A DNA stretch of 43,174 nt, from assembly GCA_007132715.1 (NCBI GenBank), contig SLOE01000007.1, positions 1 through 43,174 of the forward strand. The letters are read 5' to 3'. The position numbers and the translations under genes are program-made. The notes under the pieces were generated by a model, which was not told the origin of the DNA, ran no database searches, and saw only the letters and a list, made by a program, of their open reading frames with translations. How positions within the stretch are numbered: position 1 is the stretch's first letter; every line of letters starts with the position of its first letter. This document shows, in pieces, positions 25,177 through 33,800 of the stretch. Source of the stretch: Bacteroidales bacterium. GTDB taxonomy: Bacteria; Bacteroidota; Bacteroidia; Bacteroidales; PUMT01.

Positions 25177-26538
25177 TCACCTGTACCATCTGTGGCTTGC
25201 AATTGCCAGTGCTTCCTGGACGGTTATCCTTGCCCCGTTGTTATAGGCGGAAACAAAGGCGTCTCCAACCGGCGTGGTATTCCAGATATGCACTCTCTGG
25301 TCGCGGGCGGACCTGTAATCAGAGAAAGAACCGATCGTATACTTGATCCAGCCTTCGTGCAGCTCTGTATGGACGGTATACGGGATCTCAAGGTTCCTGA
25401 AATAGCCGTCAGGGTCAACCGGCCTTCTCCCTGCCGCAAGCTGAACCCTGTAATATACACCATCTTCAGGCTGCAATGGTCTTACAAGCTGACCGGGCGT
25501 GGCAACGGGAACTGCCGGTGTCGGCCGGGGTGCTGTTACAGACGGGGCCGGCATACGCCGGGGTGCCGTTGTCCTTGCCTCCAGTACGGCAGAGGAGAGC
25601 AACCGCTGTCTGCCGGCTCCTGTAAGGGCTTCCAGCGGGGCATCCCTTTCAACCACCGGTAAGTTTGTGGTAATGTCGTTTTGAACAACCGAAAACTCAC
25701 CGGATGGCTGGGGAACTGTCTCGTAATCTGCCTCCGGAATGAGCCTGTAGGATACAAGGAATGTACTTTCCGGATAGAGCTCTCTCCAGATGAACCTGAC
25801 CGTCTGATCTGTAAAAGTATAGATTCCCCCGTGGCTTTCAACTTCAACTGCAGTGAATCCGTGGGGTATCTTCTCCTCAATTCTTGCAAAGGAGCTTCTG
25901 GGGCCACTGCTTACCAGGATGTTTACCAGGTAACCCTGCCCGTCATCTGCCACCGGTACCTGTCTCACGGCTACCGCTTCAGCAATGCCAGGAACCGGTA
26001 CCTCTCTCACGGCTACCGCTTCAGCAATGCCAGGAGCCGGTACGGGGATACCGGGCTCAGGCTCAACATCCTTACCTATTTCAACTATCAGGTCTTTATC
26101 AATGTATGGCGATGGCTCTATTTGTATTGAAACACCGGGAGCATCTGCTCTCATTCGCCGGTTATCCTCAATATAGCTGAAAGTTCCGTTTAGGTTGAGC
26201 TCGCCCCTGAGTCGCTCATCAATATGCAGCCTGTAACGTATCCGCAGGGTTTCCTCGCTGGGAAGGTTCAGCCAAATCATCCTGACGGTATTATGCTCGA
26301 AAGAGAAATCCATATCTGCCGGATATACCGGCGATGCTTTTATACCTTGAGGAAGTTCCTGATGGAAACGTGCAAAACCGGAGATCCCGGCTTTGTGCAG
26401 CTCAATTTCGACTTCGACAGTGGTGCCGGCTTCGGCACTTGGGGGTGTAATGATTTGCAGATGAACATCCTCCCTGGTAAACAAACCTATAAACAGAACC
26501 AGATTAATTGTAACAACCAGAATGATGTATTTCAGCAT
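25177..26538 (-). CDS. Secreted or anchored protein with duplicated beta domain and C-terminal SPOR-like domain
   Basis: The product has 453 residues. An N-terminal hydrophobic segment (~1-20) acts as signal or anchor. Two related domains follow, ~26-140 and ~205-300. They share the order F-AR(F/I)xxxxPxG, a hydrophobic turn before VR(M/F)IW, and a later RYRL or SYRL strand, so they are an internal duplication. The linker contains a 14-residue repeat (PGIAEAVAVRxVPV) twice, and a proline-rich linker precedes the C-terminal ~80 residues. These resemble a SPOR domain (YYRVQLAAGRRPVD…, YTIGSFSDYRSARDQ), which in other proteins binds denuded peptidoglycan glycan. It lies 118 bp upstream of the barrel-protein gene on the same strand. 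The repeat domain is not recognised. Confidence 0.72.
   Translation of the reverse strand: MLKYIILVVTINLVLFIGLFTREDVHLQIITPPSAEAGTTVEVEIELHKAGISGFARFHQELPQGIKASPVYPADMDFSFEHNTVRMIWLNLPSEETLRIRYRLHIDERLRGELNLNGTFSYIEDNRRMRADAPGVSIQIEPSPYIDKDLIVEIGKDVEPEPGIPVPAPGIAEAVAVREVPVPGIAEAVAVRQVPVADDGQGYLVNILVSSGPRSSFARIEEKIPHGFTAVEVESHGGIYTFTDQTVRFIWRELYPESTFLVSYRLIPEADYETVPQPSGEFSVVQNDITTNLPVVERDAPLEALTGAGRQRLLSSAVLEARTTAPRRMPAPSVTAPRPTPAVPVATPGQLVRPLQPEDGVYYRVQLAAGRRPVDPDGYFRNLEIPYTVHTELHEGWIKYTIGSFSDYRSARDQRVHIWNTTPVGDAFVSAYNNGARITVQEALAIASHRWYR
25952..26035 (-). repeat. In-frame 42-bp tandem repeat within the SPOR-protein gene
   Basis: Two consecutive 42-bp units (25952-25993 and 25994-26035) differ at a single position, and a short partial third unit follows. 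They encode the 14-residue proline/alanine/valine-rich linker repeat. Near identity at DNA level indicates a recent duplication; the unit is a multiple of three, so the reading frame is kept. Confidence 0.85.
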
Positions 26539-26680
26539 ATCTGCATATAATGTAAATGTCAGTTAAAGTCGGCAGTTTTTGCCCCTGTCAATTACCAGAT
26601 AAAAGTCTGAAAAAAAACAATCATTTTTTAATTACCTTAGAATCAAATATTAACAAAATATCAACACAGGAAGCAAAATA

Positions 26681-27385
26681 TCAGAAATTGGGGCTGAGAA
26701 GGTATTTTGAGTAGAAGCTGTTGATCTTTTCAACCGCCTCGTCGGCGGTATCGACAACAGAGAATAACTCCATGTCGCCGGGACTGATATATTTCTCTTC
26801 AAGCATGACCTCTTTTATCCACTCAATCAGGCCTTTCCAGTAACTTTTTCCTGCCAGTATGATCGGGAACTTACCGATCTTCTCAGTCTGGATTAGGGTG
26901 ATGGCCTCGAAGAGCTCATCAAATGTCCCAAATCCACCGGGAAGGACAATAAATCCCTGGGCATATTTGACGAACATCACTTTGCGGACAAAGAAGTGGC
27001 TGAAAGTGATTAATTTATCACTGTCAATAAACAGGTTGGCGCCCTGCTCGTGTGGAAGGTCTATGTTCAGTCCCACAGACCGTCCGCCCCCTCTGCGTGC
27101 ACCCATATTGGCCGCTTCCATAATTCCGGGTCCGCCGCCTGTGATCACACCGTAGCCTGATTGTGTGAGTTTGAAGGCAATCTCTTCAGCCAGCTTGAAG
27201 TACTTGTTTTCCGGTGAGGTCCTTGCCGATCCGAATATTGATACGCAGGGGCCTATCCTGCTCATTTTTTCGAACCCTTCGACAAATTCGGCAATTACCT
27301 TGAATATTGTCCATGAATCGAACGTTTTGATCTCGTTCCAGTCTTTTTCTGTAAAGGCGCTTTTAATTCTTTCTTCTGCCATCAT
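26681..27385 (-). CDS. LOG-family protein (TIGR00730-type phosphoribohydrolase)
   Basis: The product has 234 residues and a Rossmann-like fold. The family hallmarks are GSARTSPENKYFKLA near residue 52, GVITGGGPGIMEAANMGA, and the catalytic PGGFGTFDELFEAIT, in which the Arg-Lys-x-Met/Val-style lead (FFVRKVMFVKYA) and Glu are present. LOG proteins cleave nucleoside 5'-monophosphates such as cytokinin ribotides; in bacteria many have a purine-nucleotide role or are mis-annotated as lysine decarboxylases. The N-terminal extension of ~50 residues marks the longer subgroup. It sits 39 bp after uvrA on the same strand and may be co-transcribed with it. Confidence 0.9.
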   Translation of the reverse strand: MMAEERIKSAFTEKDWNEIKTFDSWTIFKVIAEFVEGFEKMSRIGPCVSIFGSARTSPENKYFKLAEEIAFKLTQSGYGVITGGGPGIMEAANMGARRGGGRSVGLNIDLPHEQGANLFIDSDKLITFSHFFVRKVMFVKYAQGFIVLPGGFGTFDELFEAITLIQTEKIGKFPIILAGKSYWKGLIEWIKEVMLEEKYISPGDMELFSVVDTADEAVEKINSFYSKYLLSPNF

Positions 27386-27424
27386 GATTGATAAGGTGTT
27401 TGGGTAAATGTTGATTTGATTTGA

Positions 27425-30289
27425 CTATTCTGACGGTTCCGGATAGAGTACAGAGCTGAGGCACTGTCCGGTAAAACTCTCAGGGACCTGTGCAACATCC
27501 TCGGGAGTGCCTGCAGCAATTATTCTGCCTCCTTCCCTGCCTCCGAAAGGGCCCAGGTCAATAATATGGTCTGCTACCTTGATAACATCCATGTTGTGCT
27601 CAATTACTATCACGGTATTGCCCTTGTCCACCAGCGTGTTGAGTACCTTAAGCAGCACCCTGATATCTTCAAAATGAAGTCCGGTAGTAGGTTCGTCAAG
27701 AACATACAGGGTCCTGCCGGTATCTTTCCTGGCAAGCTCAGCTGCAAGTTTCACCCTCTGGGATTCTCCCCCCGAAAGGGTTGTTGATGCCTGGCCCAGT
27801 TTGACATATCCCATACCGACCCTCTGAAGGGTGTGTATCTTGCGGTAGATTGAGGGTATCTTCTCGAAAAATTCAACGGCCTGGTTAATGGTCATATCCA
27901 GCACATCGCTTATTGATTTGCCCTTGAATTTTACCTCCAGTGTTTCCCTGTTGTATCTTTTGCCGTTGCAATCCCTGCACAGGACGTACACGTCGGGAAG
28001 AAAATTCATCTCAATGGTCTGGACACCGGCTCCCCTGCATGTTTCACATCTGCCTCCCCTGACATTGAAAGAGAACCTGCCTGCCTTCCATGCCCTTATC
28101 TTTGCCTCCGGTGTCTGTTCGAACAGCTTCCGTATATCTGCAAACACACCGGTGTATGTTGCGGGGTTTGATCTGGGTGTGCGGCCTATAGGGGACTGGT
28201 CCACCTCAATTATCTTGTCGGTATGCTCCATACCTTCTATACCCAGGCAGGGCAGGGGCTCTTTGCGGGCATTGTAGAAATGCCTGCTCATATAGGGCTG
28301 GAGCGTTTCTTTGATCAGACTTGATTTTCCGCTCCCCGACACCCCCGTAACGCAGATAAGCTTGCCCGTGGGAATTACTGCATCTATATCCTTGAGATTG
28401 TTACCGGATGCCCCTAGCATAATTATACTGGTCCCGTTTCCGTCACGGCGTGACAGTGGCATTTCTATCTCTCTCCGGCCTGAGAGGTAGCATCCTGTGA
28501 GAGTATCTGACTGTGCAACTTCACCCGGAGTACCGCAGGCGGCTATCTCACCTCCCTTTCTTCCTGCCCTGGGTCCCATGTCGATAACATAATCGGCAGC
28601 CTCTATCATGTCCCTGTCATGCTCGACAACTATTACGGAATTTCCCTTATCCCTGAGTTGCTTGAGCGAATCTATCAGCTTCCTGTTGTCGGTCTGGTGA
28701 AGCCCGATACTTGGTTCATCCAGTATGTACAATACATTGACCAGTTGTGACCCTATCTGGGTGGCCAGCCTGATCCGCTGGCTTTCACCACCTGAGAGGC
28801 TTGCTGAATTGCGGTTCAGTGACAGGTAATTCAGTCCGACACTCAGCAGAAAGCCAAGCCTTGCCCTGATCTCCTTGACGATCTCTGAGGAAATAAGCTT
28901 CTGCTTTTCAGTAAGCTTCCCGTCAACCGATGAGAACCAGCCATCCAGCACATCAAGGTCCATTTCAGCCAGTTCTGCAATGTTTTTCCCTGCTATCATA
29001 AAGTACAGGGCTTCATTGTGAAGCCTGGTTCCCTTGCAAGTGGGACAAACCGTTCTTTTCAGGTATTGATCGGCCCATTTGTCTTTCCTTCCAGCGTTTC
29101 CGTTCTCCCGTTGGTTGGCAATGTAGTTGATTACACCGTCAAAACTCATGAAATAGTTTGACGCTGACCCCAGTGGTGAGTGAAGCAGCTTGAATGATTC
29201 TTCCGATCCGTATAATATTGTGTTGAGTGCTTCCCCCGGTATATCACCCAGGGGTGTGTTGAGAGAGAACCCGTATTTTGCTGCAATAGCTTCCAGTTGC
29301 CAGAATATCAGCGAGTTTTTGTATGTGCCAAGTGGCTCGACACCACCTCTTCTGATTGACAGCTCCGGTCTGGGTATTATCTTTTCCAGGTCCATTTCGG
29401 CCACTGTTCCCAGTCCCCCGCACCTGGTGCAGGCACCCCTGGGCGAGTTGAACGAAAAGGTATGTGGTGCAGGTTCATTGTATGAAATACCCGAGGCGGG
29501 GCACATCAGTTGTTTGCTGAAATACCTTGTTTCGCCGCTCTCAGCATCCATTACCATGATAATGTTCCTGCCATGCTGCATTGCGGTTTTAATGGTCGCG
29601 GCAATTCGCGGCTTGTCATCGTCAGTTAAATGGAGCTTGTCAATAACTATTTCAATGTGATGGGTTTTGTACCTGTCCACACGCATCCCCGGTTTAAGCC
29701 CGGTAATTTCCCCGTTGATTCTGGCATGAAGGAATCCCTTTCTCATTATCTGTTCAAAAAGCTCCTTATAGTGCCCCTTCCTCCCTTTTACCACGGGTGC
29801 CAGTATCAAGGTCTTCCGGTTCCTGTACCTTTCGGTTATCAGGCTGATGATCTGATCGTCGGTATACTTTACCATCTCATCACCCGTCACTGGCGAATAT
29901 GCTATGGCTGCGCGTGCATAAAGGAGGCGCAGGAAGTCATATATTTCAGTTATTGTCCCTACGGTTGACCGGGGGTTTTTGCTGCTGGTTTTTTGTTCAA
30001 TTGCTATTACCGGACTTAGACCGCTGATATTATCGACATCAGGCCTTTCCATACTTCCCAGAAATTGCCTTGCGTATGCCGACATGGTCTCCATGTACCT
30101 TCTCTGTCCTTCGGCATAAATGGTGTCAAAAGCCAGTGAGGATTTTCCGCTTCCGCTCAGTCCGGTAATGACCACCAGCTTGTTCCGGGGGATCGTAACT
30201 TCAATGTTTTTAAGATTGTGTACCCTGGCTCCCAGGACCCGTATTGCCCCGGTATCTCCGTTTCTGAGGTATTTTATGTCTCTTGCCAA
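27425..30289 (-). CDS. uvrA: Excinuclease ABC subunit A
   Basis: The product has 954 residues and is the damage-recognition ATPase of nucleotide excision repair, which passes DNA to UvrB. Both ABC units are intact: Walker [10 protein letters not shown] at 43-51 and a second [11 protein letters not shown], with signature motifs [17 protein letters not shown] and [16 protein letters not shown]. Zinc-binding cysteine pairs are seen: CTRCGG, CPTCKG, and the C-terminal CETCRGAG…CRDCNGKRY. Length agrees with the usual ~940. It starts 20 bp after the lytic transglycosylase stop codon and lies just before the LOG gene, so the three may form one transcript. Confidence 0.97.
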   Translation of the reverse strand: MARDIKYLRNGDTGAIRVLGARVHNLKNIEVTIPRNKLVVITGLSGSGKSSLAFDTIYAEGQRRYMETMSAYARQFLGSMERPDVDNISGLSPVIAIEQKTSSKNPRSTVGTITEIYDFLRLLYARAAIAYSPVTGDEMVKYTDDQIISLITERYRNRKTLILAPVVKGRKGHYKELFEQIMRKGFLHARINGEITGLKPGMRVDRYKTHHIEIVIDKLHLTDDDKPRIAATIKTAMQHGRNIIMVMDAESGETRYFSKQLMCPASGISYNEPAPHTFSFNSPRGACTRCGGLGTVAEMDLEKIIPRPELSIRRGGVEPLGTYKNSLIFWQLEAIAAKYGFSLNTPLGDIPGEALNTILYGSEESFKLLHSPLGSASNYFMSFDGVINYIANQRENGNAGRKDKWADQYLKRTVCPTCKGTRLHNEALYFMIAGKNIAELAEMDLDVLDGWFSSVDGKLTEKQKLISSEIVKEIRARLGFLLSVGLNYLSLNRNSASLSGGESQRIRLATQIGSQLVNVLYILDEPSIGLHQTDNRKLIDSLKQLRDKGNSVIVVEHDRDMIEAADYVIDMGPRAGRKGGEIAACGTPGEVAQSDTLTGCYLSGRREIEMPLSRRDGNGTSIIMLGASGNNLKDIDAVIPTGKLICVTGVSGSGKSSLIKETLQPYMSRHFYNARKEPLPCLGIEGMEHTDKIIEVDQSPIGRTPRSNPATYTGVFADIRKLFEQTPEAKIRAWKAGRFSFNVRGGRCETCRGAGVQTIEMNFLPDVYVLCRDCNGKRYNRETLEVKFKGKSISDVLDMTINQAVEFFEKIPSIYRKIHTLQRVGMGYVKLGQASTTLSGGESQRVKLAAELARKDTGRTLYVLDEPTTGLHFEDIRVLLKVLNTLVDKGNTVIVIEHNMDVIKVADHIIDLGPFGGREGGRIIAAGTPEDVAQVPESFTGQCLSSVLYPEPSE

Positions 30290-30309
30290 TACTCGACTTT
30301 TGCTGGGGG

Positions 30310-31323
30310 TTAACGGTTGTCATTGTCAGTTTCCCCGGAAGGGATATCCTGATCAAAATAGGTAGACCTTATCCGGGCATTCTCTGCCGGGAGCCGTATA
30401 CTGTAGGTCCTGCCATTCCGGTTTGTCAGATGGGGTCTGCGGAGCCATGGGTTCAGGTACTTGAGCATCTTGTAATTTGTGTTGAACTCATGGGCAAAGT
30501 CAGCAAAATCATCAACCGGCGTGTCAACCTGGACCTCAAACCATTCTATTGGAGGGTAGAGATCCGTGTCCCTTATATGAAAACCGTATTCGGCGGGGTT
30601 TTCCAGGATTGTCTTAATTGCAAGAATTCTGAATATATACCGTTGTGTCTCTTCATTGAGCAGGAGGTTGTAATAGTCTGTCTCTTTCTGAATCCTGACC
30701 TGGTTATTGATGCCCCTGCGGCCGGCGTTGTAACTTGCTGCTGCCATCGTCCAGCTGTTATAGAGAGTGTAGGATTCAAGCAAAAACCGGCATGCTGCTT
30801 CAGTCGATCTCTCCAGGTGGTAACGTTCATCCACCTCATCATCGACCTCCAGTCCGTAATCCCGTGCCGTACCTCTGAGGAACTGCCAGTAGCCGACCGC
30901 ATTTGCCGGTGAGGTTACATTTGTCAGTCCGCTCTCTGCCAGCGCAAGGTATTTGAAGTCGTCAGGCACTCCGTATTCCTTAAGAATGGGTTCAATACGC
31001 GGGAAGTATCTGTTGGCCCTCTTGATGAATATCAGGGTTTGCGATTGCCAGTATGTATTTACAAGGAGCTCCCTGTCGAAACTTTCCCAGACATCGAAGT
31101 ATTCCATTGGAACCGGCTCTCCGAATAGTTCCATCTCCATCGGTATTTCAAGGGAGTATATGGCGTAATCAACTGCAAATCCTCTTCTGGGTGAAGTTTC
31201 CGGATCAGAAATAAAAAAACTGAAAACCTGGATAACTACCCCGAGGACTGCGAGGAAAAGCAGCAGTGAAAATGACTGAAACAAAAACCTGACAAAAGGA
31301 TTCGTTCTGTTAACTCCGTTCAA
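30310..31323 (-). CDS. Membrane-bound lytic transglycosylase
   Basis: The product has 337 residues. An N-terminal transmembrane or signal-anchor helix (~14-38) leads to an SLT (lysozyme-like) domain. The catalytic glutamate is E130 in YLALAESGL; the following motifs [18 protein letters not shown] and [13 protein letters not shown] complete the active-site cleft. The C-terminal ~70 residues ([24 protein letters not shown]…NPWLRRPHL…YSIRLPA) resemble a LysM glycan-binding module, as in MltD. The enzyme cleaves glycan strands with formation of 1,6-anhydro ends and would act in the periplasm. It is the first gene of the group that contains uvrA. The exact Mlt class is not certain. Confidence 0.9.
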   Translation of the reverse strand: MNGVNRTNPFVRFLFQSFSLLLFLAVLGVVIQVFSFFISDPETSPRRGFAVDYAIYSLEIPMEMELFGEPVPMEYFDVWESFDRELLVNTYWQSQTLIFIKRANRYFPRIEPILKEYGVPDDFKYLALAESGLTNVTSPANAVGYWQFLRGTARDYGLEVDDEVDERYHLERSTEAACRFLLESYTLYNSWTMAAASYNAGRRGINNQVRIQKETDYYNLLLNEETQRYIFRILAIKTILENPAEYGFHIRDTDLYPPIEWFEVQVDTPVDDFADFAHEFNTNYKMLKYLNPWLRRPHLTNRNGRTYSIRLPAENARIRSTYFDQDIPSGETDNDNR

Positions 31324-31451
31324 ACCTAAATATTTTTTACAGGTTCAACATAAGGGGTCTTAAATCACTTACTTCAGAAATACAACAATGTCCTGATGAG
31401 TGTTCTGCAAAAATCAGTGGTTACCCCGCTCTGTCATTCAGATAAAAACAT

Positions 31452-31459
31452 CAAAAGTA
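31452..31459 (-). promoter_or_regulatory. Possible -7 promoter element of the transglycosylase-uvrA group
   Basis: On the minus strand TACTTTTG matches TAnnTTTG, 129 bp before the transglycosylase start, in the 211-bp gap after the anti-sigma-like gene. No convincing -33 partner was found. Nothing else is evident in this gap. Confidence 0.25.
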
Positions 31460-31534
31460 ACCAAAATATTGTAAAATTTGATATTGCTACCTTCTTTTGG
31501 AGCGTTACAGGGAGGGGGTGATGCAAGGCGGTTG

Positions 31535-32893
31535 TCAGAAGTCGTAACTGATACCTCCCGATAAGGAGATAGAATAGGGACGCGACAAATATAGGGGACC
31601 TGTATTGACGGGTGTGATAAAGTGGGTGAGCCGGGGCTCAAGATTTAACCTCAGGTTGCCTATCAGTGTTCTTTCCATGCCGAAGCCCAGAATACCGGTA
31701 ATCCCGAAATTTCTTACGTTCAGGGTATGTCCTATGCTGAAGTTCTCTCCCCGGTACCTGAGTGTTACCCTGTTCCCGGTCAGGAAACTGGCTCCGATGC
31801 CACCATTCACGTATAAGTCAGTATCCCCGTTTGTGATATAATACCTTACAATAACCGGAACCTGAAGGTAGTAGATCCCCTGTGTCATCCTGGCAGGGTC
31901 GTCATACGAAGATGCATACATGGTCAGTGGCACGGACCCTGCCAGATCGCCTGAAAGCAGAAGATGATCATCAGCTATCATAAGGGGAGGGCCTTCTGAT
32001 CCTATCTCTCCAAGGGAGTTGCTTACCGGGTGACTTTTAAGCCTCATGAAGCCCGGATAACTTGTTGCAAGGTTCTCGATTACAGATGGATCCTTAATAA
32101 CAATGAGCCCCCTGATACTTTGGCCCATTCCAAGCATATCAAATCCGGTCAGGATCGTAAACCGGTCGCTTACACGGTATCCTGCGGTGAATCTGAAAGA
32201 CAATGATGCCAGACCCGATTCTTTATTGTTAAAATGTTCCTTACCCGGATAACCCTGACTGAAACCGCTGAGGGTCCTGTACGAGTAGTTTGGGGCAACT
32301 GAAACCGCAGCGTACCATCCTCTGTCCTGCGACCCTGACCGGCTAACAGAGTGGTGAGGGTCAGCCATGATAATACCGGTACGGATAGCAGGATCGCTGT
32401 ATGGCTCACTTGCTGATACCAGTGCAACCATTTTCTTCCGGGGTAGTTCAGGAATGCCTGGTGTCACAATCCTCTGATCATCTTCTTTATGCTCTGCATG
32501 GATTACCGGGGGGGGCGGTTTTATCTCACCGGCGGTTAAAGCTTCACTGTCATCTTTAAGGGCATCGCTTTCCGTCCGGGCAAAATGAGAGGGGGGTTGG
32601 CGGGGAGCAGGCATTTTTTCAGGTTCAGGCCCAGGTTTTGTCAACGTTTCAGAAGAAGTTGACAGGTAGTTGTCTTCTTTATCCAGCCTGAACATTTGGA
32701 GAATTCCCCCGCCTAACCCCAATAATATAAGGATAGCAGCGGCTATACCGGCAATGCGGTAAACAATTCCGGTCCTTTTCTTTTTATCCAGATTATCTTT
32801 TATTCCGGTCCAGATACCGGGTGGGGGTGTTGTCCTGTGGTCTGACAATCCCTCACTGAATATCTTGTCAATATGTCTGTGGTTATCAGACAT
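31535..32893 (-). CDS. Anti-sigma-like membrane protein with C-terminal outer-membrane-barrel-like domain
   Basis: The product has 452 residues in three parts. First comes a short cytoplasmic N-terminus (~1-40, HIDKIFSEGLSDHRTTPPPGIWTGIKDNL), of the kind seen in Bacteroidota anti-sigma partners. Then follows one transmembrane helix (~46-67). Last is a low-complexity linker and a C-terminal ~270 residues with strand-like blocks (YRVSDRFTILTGFDMLGMGQSI, YYLQVPVIVRYYITNGDTDLYVNGGIGASFL, LEPRLTHF, ISLSGGISYDF). The last part reads like an outer-membrane barrel (porin-family) domain. It overlaps the ECF sigma gene by 8 bp and surely works with it, most simply by holding the sigma factor at the membrane. 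How one protein could carry both an inner-membrane helix and a barrel is unclear. Confidence 0.7.
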   Translation of the reverse strand: MSDNHRHIDKIFSEGLSDHRTTPPPGIWTGIKDNLDKKKRTGIVYRIAGIAAAILILLGLGGGILQMFRLDKEDNYLSTSSETLTKPGPEPEKMPAPRQPPSHFARTESDALKDDSEALTAGEIKPPPPVIHAEHKEDDQRIVTPGIPELPRKKMVALVSASEPYSDPAIRTGIIMADPHHSVSRSGSQDRGWYAAVSVAPNYSYRTLSGFSQGYPGKEHFNNKESGLASLSFRFTAGYRVSDRFTILTGFDMLGMGQSIRGLIVIKDPSVIENLATSYPGFMRLKSHPVSNSLGEIGSEGPPLMIADDHLLLSGDLAGSVPLTMYASSYDDPARMTQGIYYLQVPVIVRYYITNGDTDLYVNGGIGASFLTGNRVTLRYRGENFSIGHTLNVRNFGITGILGFGMERTLIGNLRLNLEPRLTHFITPVNTGPLYLSRPYSISLSGGISYDF

Positions 32894-33449
32894 TTTTTCT
32901 CAGTTTTATACTTTCACCCCTGTTACTCTTCTCCAGCATCTCCTTCAGGGCAAGTCTGGCCCTGTGAAGGTGCGATTTTGATGTATTTTCGGGGATACCT
33001 GTCATATCAGCAATTTCTGCATGATTATATCCCTCCACTGCATAAAGGTTAAAGACCATGCGCTGGTTAACAGGCAATGCACGGATCATTTTCAGGAGGT
33101 CTTCCTTATCCAGGTAGTACTGGATGTCGGGAACCTCATGCTCCCTGTCTGCCGTTATTGTTTCGTTCAGAATATACATCTGCCTTTTCTTCCTTAATAA
33201 TTGCAATGCTGTATTTACCATTATCTTTCTTACCCAGCCCTCAAATGATCCTTCTTGACGGAACTCCCTGATCCTTGAGAAAACAGTTATAAAGCCCTCC
33301 TGGAGGAAATCTCCGGCCTCATCTGCATCAGATGCGTACCTGAGACAGACCGTATACATCTGTGGCGACAGTGTCCTGTAAAGATCTTCCTGGCTTTGCC
33401 TGTCACCTGATATACATCCTTTTACTATGTCATCCAGATTATCCGTCAA
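32886..33449 (-). CDS. ECF-type RNA polymerase sigma factor
   Basis: The product has 187 residues. Region 2 (~22-90) includes the core-binding stretch ADEAGDFLQEGFITVFSRIREF and FEGWVRKIMVNTALQLLRKKR. Region 4 (~125-175) contains a helix-turn-helix, YNHAEIADMTGIPENTSKSHLHRARLAL. There is no region 1 or 3, so it belongs to the extracytoplasmic-function group. The gene overlaps the downstream anti-sigma-like gene by 8 bp and is divergent from two large secreted plug proteins, which are plausible targets. Signals are probably received from the envelope through the membrane partner. Confidence 0.93.
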   Translation of the reverse strand: MTDNLDDIVKGCISGDRQSQEDLYRTLSPQMYTVCLRYASDADEAGDFLQEGFITVFSRIREFRQEGSFEGWVRKIMVNTALQLLRKKRQMYILNETITADREHEVPDIQYYLDKEDLLKMIRALPVNQRMVFNLYAVEGYNHAEIADMTGIPENTSKSHLHRARLALKEMLEKSNRGESIKLRKNV

Positions 33450-33800
33450 TTTTACCGGCTTATTAAGCTTGCAATTTCAAAGAAAGCACTTATAAGCCAA
33501 TTAACGGATAATTTGATGATCAAATTTTGTCACGCTTCAAAGAATTCCGATAAATAGATGCAAAAAAGAAGCTTCCGGTTGCGCAAATGGTGATTTTTTT
33601 CAGAAAAAATTGCCTGTTTGCAATATTTTGATTCAAACGGAGAGGGTTTTTATATTTTAAACGGTCTTAATTTTAAAGGCTGTTGAAAAACAAATCTGGC
33701 AAAATATCTGTTCTATATATCCTGTTTGAGGGATTAATCATTTAAATTTGAAATAAATCAGGTCTGTTTCGCCAGCCTTTTAAACAAAAAACTTGTTGTC
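33450..33800. promoter_or_regulatory. Divergent 351-bp control region between the sigma factor and the plug-protein genes
   Basis: The region has no gene and is A+T-rich. TAAATTTG at 33743-33750 fits the -7 consensus for the + strand genes, with a TTTG at 33725-33728 that is closer than the usual -33 distance. An inverted pair, GTTTG (~33636-33640) and CAAAC (~33654-33658), lies 140-165 bp upstream of the plug-protein start. Target sites of the ECF factor would be expected here, but I cannot identify them from one sequence. Confidence 0.35.

Noticed and set aside
26681-27385. Lysine decarboxylase
   Set aside because: The PGGxGTxxE motif belongs to LOG-type phosphoribohydrolases; the decarboxylase name is a historical mis-annotation.
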